Source: Nematostella vectensis
Taxonomy: Eukaryota > Cnidaria > Anthozoa > Actiniaria > Edwardsiidae
Length of the DNA: 64,000 nucleotides
Assembly: GCF_932526225.1 (NCBI RefSeq)
Contig: NC_064046.1
Span: forward strand, 10,255,719 to 10,319,718
Direction of reading: 5' to 3'
Both the position numbers and the translations under genes were made by a program. The notes below the pieces were generated by a model that worked only from the letters and a program-made list of their open reading frames with translations, was not told the DNA's origin and made no database searches. Positions 56,901 to 64,000 of this stretch are shown here, in pieces; position 1 is the first letter of the stretch; every line of letters begins with the position of its first letter.

Positions 56901-59900
56901 GCACTGAGGTGTTTAGTGGTAGACCACAAGCTTCTCTTCTTCCCATCTCCCCAAATACGTATGACAGGAATTGCATCATAAGCATTGTAAGGACCTCAAT
57001 AAAAACTATGTACTTGTGAGGGGGGGAGGATGGTTGGGTTGGTTGGCTGGGAGCTAGATTGAAAAGGGGGTTTTATCTGCTTATCTGTTTTGTGCATTAC
57101 AGCAGGCTAAGGTTACAACAAGTCTTCTATGTATAAGAAAGAAAGCAGTAGAAATGTTTATCAACTGCTCAGATAGCTTGGATAAAATTTGACCATGTGC
57201 AGGCATAACGAAAAAGTAGTGAAAATATCGAAATGGCTATTATCTATCCTTCGGGACATGGTCTTCCATTCTAATTTTTTTACTAGTGACATCTAATATG
57301 GCAGTCGCGCCCACTATCAAGTTAAAACTTGAAATCAACTCCAAATTCTCTATTTGATTGTTGTGGAGTCTGCCAGGCAATATTGTTATATGATCCAAGT
57401 ATAGCATGACCTTGTCCATATTTATCTTGAAAGTGTACTGTGATCCAGGATTGCGGTAGAGCGTGTTATCAAAAAAGAAATCACCTAGCGATTTGGATTA
57501 AAATGCTCCAATGCCACCATTTTGATTGAATATTATGTCTCTGAAATATCATTTAAGGATGAATTGATGCCATGACGAGTCTTATATCTCGAGATTTAAG
57601 CCAAAGTCTCCCCAAGCAATAAGAGAATGACTTGAAAAGCAAAAGTAATCTTTTTATGACGTCACAAAATCTAATTTGCATATGCTCTGGGAGTAATCTT
57701 TGTGATTCACCAGTACCTAAACTTTTAATTCTAGTGACAAGACATTTCAATATTTTTCTGATGTTGCTGTATCTTATTTTGATATTTATTTTAACTTGGA
57801 TCCGATCTTTAAGGTTTAGGAATATATCTCAACAGTGACATTACTGAGCTCTTCACTGAGCATCTTCATCTAGGTTCCCCCCTCATTTTATATGCCTGTT
57901 TTTATTTCTAGAGGGTAGCAGAGGTCTATCCTTCAATAATTGTACTTGGTGTTTTGGATGATTTGAAAGTATACCTGTTTGTATTTTTAGGGGTAGCAGA
58001 AGTCTATCCTTCAATAATTGTACTTTGTGTTTTGGGTCATTTTTAAGTAAACCTGTTTGTATTTTTAGAGGTAGCAGAAGTCTATCCTACAATAATTGTA
58101 CTTGGTGTTTTGGGTCATTTTTAAGTCAACCTGTTTGTATTTTTAGGGGTAGCAGAAGTCTATCCTACAATAATTGTACTTGGTGTTTTGGGTCATTTTT
58201 AAGTAAACCTGTTTGTATTTTTAGGGGTAGCAGAAGTCTATCCTACAATAATTGTGCTTGGTGTTTTGGGTCATTTTTAAGTAAACCTGTTTGTATTTTT
58301 AGGGGTAGCAGAAGTCTATCCTACAATAATTGTGCTTGGTGTTTTGGGTCATTTTTAAGTAAACCTGTTTGTATTTTTAGGGGTAGCAGAAGTCTATCCT
58401 ACAATAATTGTACTTGGTGTTTTTGGGTCATTTTTAAGTAAACCTGTTTGTATTTTTAGGGGTAGCAGAAGTCTATACAATAATTGTACTTGGTGTTTTG
58501 GGTCATTTTAAAGTAAACCTGTTTGTATTTTTAGGGGTAGCAGAAGTCTATCCTACAATAATTGTGCTTGGTGTTTTGGGTCATTTTTAAGTAAACCTGT
58601 TTGTATTTTTAGGGGTAGCAGAAGTCTATCCTACAATAATTGTACTTGGTGTTTTGGGTCATTTTTAAGTAAACCTGTTTGTATTTTTAGGGGTAGCAGA
58701 AGTCTATCCTACAATAATTGTACTTGGTGTTTTGGGTCATTTTAAAGTATACCTGTTTGTATTTTTAGGGGTAGCAGAAGTCTATCCTACAATAATTGTA
58801 CTTGGTGTTTTGGGGTAATTTTTAAGTAAACCTGTTTGTATTTTTGGGGGTAGCAGAAGTATATCCTACAATAATTGTACTTGGTGTTTTGGGTCATTTT
58901 TAAGTAAACCTGTTTGTATTTTTAGGGGTAGCAGAAGTCTATCCTACAATAATTGTGCTTGGTGTTTTGGGTCATTTTTAAGTAAACCTGTTTGTATTTT
59001 TAGGGGTAGCAGAAGTCTATCCTACAATAATTGTACTTGGTGTTTTTGGGTCATTTTTAAGTAAACCTGTTTGTATTTTTAGGGGTAGCAGAAGTCTATC
59101 CTACAATAATTGTACTTGGTGTTTTGGGTCATTTTTAAGTAAACCTGTTTGTATTTTTAGGGGTAGCAGAAGTCTATCCTACAATAATTGTACTTGGTGT
59201 TTTGGATCATTTTAAAGTATACCTGTTTGTATTTTTAGGGGTAGCAGAAGTCTATCCTACAATAATTGTACTTGGTGTTTTGGGTCATTTTAAAGTATAC
59301 CTGTTTGTATTTTTAGGGGTAGCAGAAGTCTATCCTACAATAATTGGACTTGGTATTTTGGGTCATTTTTAAGTATACCTGTTTGTATTTTTAGGGGTAG
59401 CAGAAGTCTATCCTACAATAATTGGACTTGGTATTTTGGGTCATTTTTAAGTAAACCTGTTTGTATTTTTAGGGGTAGCAGAAGTCTATCCTACAATAAT
59501 TGTACTTGGTGTTTTGGGTCATTTTTAAGTAAACCTGTTTGTATTTTTAGGGGTAGCAGAAGTCTATCCTACAATAATTGTACTTGGTGTTTTGGGTAAT
59601 TTTTAAGTAAACCTGTTTGTTTTTTAGGGGTAGCAGAAGTCTATCCTACAATAATTGTGCTTGGTGTTTTGGATGATTTTAAAGTATACCTGTTTGTATT
59701 TTTAGGGGTAGCAGAAGTCTATCCTACAATAATTGTACTTGGTGTTTTGGGTCATTTTTAAGTAAACCTGTTTGTATTTTTAGGGGTAGCAGAAGTCTAT
59801 CCTACAATAATTGTGCTTGGTGTTTTGGGTCATTTTTAAGTAAACCTGTTTGTATTTTTAGGGGTAGCAGAAGTCTATCCTACAATAATTGTACTTGGTG

Positions 59901-62900
59901 TTTTGGGTAATTTTTAAGTAAACCTGTTTGTATTTTTAGGGGTAGCAGAAGTCTATCCTACAATAATTGTGCTTGGTGTTTTGGGTCATTTTTAAGTAAA
60001 CCTGTTTGTATTTTTAGGGGTAGCAGAAGTCTATCCTACAATAATTGTGCTTGGTGTTTTGGGTCATTTTTAAGTAAACCTGTTTGTATTTTTAGGGGTA
60101 GCAGAAGTCTATCCTACAATAATTGTACTTGGTGTTTTGGGTAATTTTTAAGTAAACCTGTTTGTATTTTTAGGGGTAGCAGAAGTCTATCCTACAATAA
60201 TTGTGCTTGGTGTTTTGGGTCATTTTTAAGTAAACCTGTTTGTATTTTTAGGGGTAGCAGAAGTCTATCCTACAATAATTGTGCTTGGTGTTTTGGGTCA
60301 TTTTTAAGTAAACCTGTTTGTATTTTTAGGGGTAGCAGAAGTCTATCCTACAATAATTGTACTTGGTGCCTTGGGACGGTGTGGTAAAGGCTCCCTTGAC
60401 ATGGCCAAGAAAATTGGAATACCCAAGTAAGGAACAGTATTAGTATTTTGTGTGTTTTTGTTGCCAACATCATCTTCATCATCATCATTATTGCCATCAT
60501 CGTCATAGTATTATAATCATTAATTTCATCATCATCATTATTGTCTGCCATTGCATCATCATCATCTTTATTGCCATCATCGTCATAGTCTTAATTATTA
60601 TGAATTTCATCACTATCATCATCATAATCTATGTCTCTACAGGGCTTCTGGAATTACGCGGGAAAAAACTCAAAATTACGCGGGGAAAAACTCAAAATTA
60701 CGCGAGATTCTTTGCTAAATTACGCGCTAAATTACGCAGGATTTTGCAATACATTTTTCTTTAAATAATCAAAATTTTGCGGGATTCTTTACTGAATTAG
60801 GCGCTACATTACATGGAATATCAACTGTTATGCCCAAACTACATTTTGTACCGAAGGAAAGCACGAAAAAACTTGAAAAGGTTATTTTTTTGTGTGAAAA
60901 TATCTTAGGCAAGTTTTCGTTGGCTCCTAGCCACCAGCCAATTAAAAACGGTATTTTATTATTAGTCCTAGGCCTTCGCAGTTTAGCAAAGAACGTCTAG
61001 TCATTTTATTTGTTTTCGAAATTCAGTTCTAAATATTGCACTCTTACGAAGAATATCTCTCTTGTTTTTACGAAAAATAGAGGTAAAAACCCTAAAAGAA
61101 CACATCAGCTGTGCAATTAAATGTTTTGTCTTTCAAAATTTAGCCAAATTACACGGGATTACGCGAAAATTTGTGGATTACGCGGCTTACGCGGAAAAAG
61201 CCAAATTACGCGCTTCCGCACAAGCGCATAATTCCACGCGTCTCTATGATCCTTAATTCCATCATCATCTTATAATCTGTTACCTCCATGTTATTCATTT
61301 ATTAGCAATACCATCATTTTCATCATGTTCAGCAACTTGTCACTAGTCACCAATATCATAGTCAGGTTTCTAATATTTCTTTTGTTTTTATCTTGATTTT
61401 TATTATGGAAAAAAAATTAAAAATACTTTTTATGGACCAACCATTTGATATCTGATGGAGCAGCAACCAGAGTTTGTACCAGCTAGACATTTTCTCAGGC
61501 ATTTTCCCAGGCAGTATTTTTACTACCATAGCTGTGGCTTACTTAATATCTCTAAAAATATTATTTTCATTTTGGCTTGTTTTTTTTTGGAGGGGGGGGC
61601 ATTGTTACCAACTTGTCAGATATGTATCAAATGTTCATTCCCCTTAGAGTCTGTTTTTGATGTTTTAGATCACACATAGCAGAGTGGGACCTGGAGGAGA
61701 CAAAGGCAGGCGGCCCGTTCAAAGAAATCCTTAACTATGACATCTTTGTGAACGATATTTTCCTGCTTTCTGTAAGTCCCACAGATTCAATCATATAGTC
61801 TGATCACCAGTTGAAACATGTTGGTTGCAGTCATTGTTCTAATAGCGTGTAAGCCCATAGGGCCTCTCATCTCTACTGAAACTGGTTCATTTCTTGGTGA
61901 GACATGGATAGTGTCTTTCTGTTTCTCGGCCCTGAATTCGACTTGTTTAACATATATGAGCTTACTAGAAGCTTGTGTTCCTCACTTCCAAGAAAGGACA
62001 TAATAGGATTTTAGATGTGAAGCCTTTTTGATGATCTTGTCATGCTAGAAGGTGTTATTAACAGTTAACAGTTTATTATTATTTATTATTATAATCGTTT
62101 GATTTTCCTTTATTTTCATTTTCAGAAAATCCCACCCTTTTTGACAAAAGACATGCTAGACACAGATGACAGGTAAAAGTGACTTTTAAAAGGACAATGT
62201 GCTAGTATTAGTTAAGTTTGAGTTCTAAATATCTCTTGTCATGCAGGAAATTGACCATGGTAGTTGATGTCAGTTGTGACATAGGAAACCCCAACAACCC
62301 TGTTCCTTTCATTGAGAATGCTACCACACCCACCAAACCTGTGGATGTTCTGCCACTAAGGTATGCAGTAAGAGGAAGGAAGGCTTACCTTCACAACTTT
62401 CACAGCAACAAAATTCTTGCAAAAAAAGCAATTTCTGCAGATAAGGCTATGGGCTAGAAAGGATAAAGTATTGGATTTGGCTAGGGAAAGGAACACAAAG
62501 GGATGTCACAGTAAGTGTTATTTGAGATAAGGAATGCCTAGGGGCACAGTAAGAGGAGTGATTAGGGAGGGGGCACAGAAATGGGAGTTGACTTGACAGA
62601 GGCAAGGTATTCTATCTGCTGAATCTGTAATTTTCTTACTTCTTGTTGTGATGTTTTACTTAGCAAGTGCAGCAAGCCATTGGAGCTGATGGCCATTGAT
62701 TTCCTCCCCTCCATGTTGCCCAGAGAAGCAAGCTTTAGGTTTGCAAACAAGATGACTCCATGTCTGATGAAAATAGCAAAGGTACGCTAAATAAAAAGTT
62801 GTAAAATGGAAACCGAGATTCCCCTTTTTTAGGCTGGGAAATTGGAATTTGGGTTCATGGAGACAGGATGTTAGGTACAGGGTCAAATGGGAACAGGTTT

Positions 62901-63291
62901 TTGTATAGTAAAAGCTTAGATGTGTGTGGAATAAAATACAGAAGAAAACACGGATATGGGATTGAGGACTGTATTTATGGATTGTATTGTGTTTCTTCTA
63001 AAATGTTTTTTTTAGACCTTGAAATTTTCTTTGGTCCCATTTCCCCTATTTCACTAGAATGATATTTTAATTTTTGCTAAAGCTGGTTTTTATTATTATT
63101 ATTTTTTTTTTTTGGGGGGGGGGGCTGATAACTCGTACTGTATCTGAAGAATACTCGTACTGTATCTGAAGAATTCTTTCCATTTTATTTTTAATATTTT
63201 CTTACTGATTTTTTAGATGGATGAGGCCATTTGCTGGAGTTCTGCTAAAAAGGCTTTCCAGGATAAGGCAAAAGAGTTTGGTTTGATTTAG
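53988..63291 (+). CDS. LYS1: Saccharopine dehydrogenase (NAD+, L-lysine-forming), LYS1 type, 11 exons
   Basis: Exons: 53988-54081, 54251-54311, 56126-56273, 56515-56602, 56691-56870, 60330-60426, 61669-61771, 62126-62172, 62247-62360, 62664-62781, 63217-63291. All GT-AG, phases agree, 1,125 nt = 374 residues (yeast Lys1: 373). It starts MAAHLWLRAECKPLERRAHL and ends AKEFGLI, so no peroxisomal SKL-type signal. Catalytic K79 (LGLKNLP) and H98 (FAHAYK) correspond to yeast K77 and H96; FTRGGGAILDIEY follows, and the NAD-binding Rossmann turn is GALGRCGKG (203-211). Family reaction: saccharopine + NAD+ + water to lysine + 2-oxoglutarate + NADH. Animals normally use the bifunctional AASS enzyme for lysine breakdown, so a separate fungal-type enzyme is notable; direction and role here are unknown. 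Intron 5 carries 31 decoy copies of the exon 6 acceptor. AATAAA at 63572 is a candidate poly(A) signal. Confidence 0.95.
55249..55473. mobile_element. MITE with GGGGCCRACCATTTGAC ends, ~225 bp
   Basis: GGGGCCGACCATTTGACTTT at 55249 and AAAGTCAAATGTTTGGCCCC ending at 55473 are inverted repeats, with inner A/T-rich TATCCTGCAC motifs also inverted. It lies in intron 2 of the LYS1-type gene. Confidence 0.8.
57912..60329 (+). repeat. 78-bp tandem array: 31 copies of intron 5 end + exon 6 start
   Basis: Each unit holds ACCTGTTTGTATTTTTAG| GGGTAGCAGAAGTCTATCCT, then ACAATAATTGTACTTGGTGT and TTTGGGTCATTTTTAAGTAA. The first half is the 3' splice site of intron 5 and the second copies the start of exon 6 (codons for GVAEVYPTIIVLG), followed in frame by VLGHF and TAA. 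The genuine exon (60330) is the last member and continues with GGTGCCTTGGGACGGTG instead. The first copy (57913) is most diverged (AGAGGTCTATCCTTCAATAA) and is preceded by ATGCCTGTTTTTATTTCTAG, probably the ancestral intron end. Copies differ by few substitutions and occasional 1-bp indels. Confidence 0.97.
60462..60632. repeat. (CAT)n-rich imperfect microsatellite
   Basis: Degenerate CATCATCAT / ATTGCCATCATCGTCATAG blocks, the latter duplicated at 60490 and 60572. Intron 6 of the LYS1-type gene. Confidence 0.85.
60640..61239. mobile_element. hAT-like MITE with ATTACGCG repeats, ~600 bp
   Basis: It starts CAGGGCTTCTGGAATTACGC and ends with ...GCGCATAATTCCACGC. It is flanked by GTCTCTA on both sides (60633-60639 and 61240-61246), close to the 8-bp duplications of hAT elements. 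AAATTACGCG motifs are clustered at both ends; the right terminus is worn. No coding sequence. Confidence 0.65.
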
Positions 63292-64000
63292 AGAAAGGTT
63301 TTAGCATGCAAAGGACTATGGTCTAGGATAAAGTATCAGTAAGATAACAATCAGTAAGGTCAGTAAGATAAAAATAGATATTATAATTAACAGTAGCATA
63401 ATGGAGTAAATTATAAACAGTGCAGTAAAAGTATCAGTAGGTAGAGAATTTACAAAGGTAATGAAATATAAAGAAAAGCTGTGTCTGCTCACCTTAATAA
63501 AAAAACAAGGGATGGCTGATGGAATGTTCTAGTAGTAGCCATGATGAAGATGATGAAGTGTGAAAAATATGAATAAAAGATAAAAAATGGTCATATTGAA
63601 ATATGAGTAATGCTTAAAGTTATTCCTAAACAATTAATTTAAGCAATAATTAATTTAGTAACTTTCCAACCAAAAGATTTGAAGGGATGGTTGGTATGAG
63701 GAGAAAAAGCCAACAAAATAAGCTTTCAGGCGGAGTTCAACACATTTTTCGGACAGAATAGTAATTTTTAACATGACTTGACACAGTTTATTTCTCTTTT
63801 TTTTTCACAGAATTTTGGTTTACATGGCAAAAATCATCTTCCTTGATGGCTAAGCTACTATACCCCCCTCCGTCTAATTGGTCAGATTGTTATATGAGGC
63901 ATTGAATAGGAGGGGGTTGTTTACCCATTTAGCAAACAATTTTCTCATTCATATCTTGTCATTGCTCACTGTGGTACTTCATTTGCTAATGTAAGAATGT
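63292..64000. other. 3' flank of the LYS1-type gene
   Basis: AT-rich sequence with repeated AGTAAGATAA-type motifs (63340-63400); AATAAA at 63572-63577 is the best poly(A) signal. No further gene recognised. Confidence 0.4.

Noticed and set aside
58025-58441. 138-codon repeat protein frame (CFGSFLSKPVCIFRGSRSL...)
   Set aside because: It is the out-of-register reading of the 78-bp array; the meaningful frame is the exon 6 frame, which stops in every copy.
4935-60329. CRISPR-like arrays
   Set aside because: All arrays are head-to-tail satellites without unique spacers, in eukaryotic DNA.

Overview
The window is AT-rich animal nuclear DNA. Its genes have many small exons with GT-AG introns, and much of the remaining sequence is mobile DNA, inverted-repeat elements and tandem repeats. 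The encoded families (PDCD5, a phosphagen kinase, a class A GPCR, FN3, PAN and C-type lectin exons) together with DIRS-type retroelements and hammerhead-bearing repeats fit a cnidarian, most likely an anthozoan. The species assignment is inference. There are no operons, and neighbouring genes appear functionally unrelated.

Left part (1-15.2 kb). The left edge holds the signal-peptide exon of a secreted protein (minus strand, running off the window), and an isolated EGF-like terminal exon lies at 4.4-4.6 kb. A complete six-exon PDCD5 gene occupies 12732-4877 on the minus strand. Its last intron is swollen by a 2.2 kb, 31-bp minisatellite and a ~2 kb terminal-inverted-repeat DNA transposon. Upstream of it, a two-unit tandem repeat carrying minus-strand type I hammerhead ribozymes (retrozyme-like) abuts exons of an FN3 gene that looks decayed. 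A possible 71-residue membrane-protein gene with an ETS-type promoter lies near 15 kb.

Middle part (15.5-40 kb). This is mostly repeats: a decayed DIRS-like tyrosine-recombinase retroelement, several MITEs, and a 204-bp palindromic insertion with a hammerhead core and 17-bp target duplications. Remnants of a secreted PAN / C-type-lectin gene (in-frame stop, frameshift, missing cysteines) are also here. Few active genes can be supported.

Right part (40-64 kb). Three complete genes can be assembled with every intron phase consistent: (i) a two-exon class A GPCR with several altered microswitch residues (40521-44220, plus); (ii) a five-exon divergent phosphagen kinase of 539 residues with lost catalytic residues, a membrane-type N terminus and a long insertion (49440-45809, minus); (iii) an 11-exon, 374-residue monofunctional saccharopine dehydrogenase of the fungal LYS1 type (53988-63291, plus).

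The most striking feature is a recurring one. In three genes a tandem duplication straddles an exon-intron boundary, copying a splice site plus the edge of the exon: a donor in pdcd5 (43 bp, three copies), an acceptor in the GPCR (62-63 bp) and an acceptor in the LYS1-type gene. In the last, 31 upstream copies of a 78-bp unit each carry the 3' splice site and the first ~50 nt of exon 6, then an in-frame stop.
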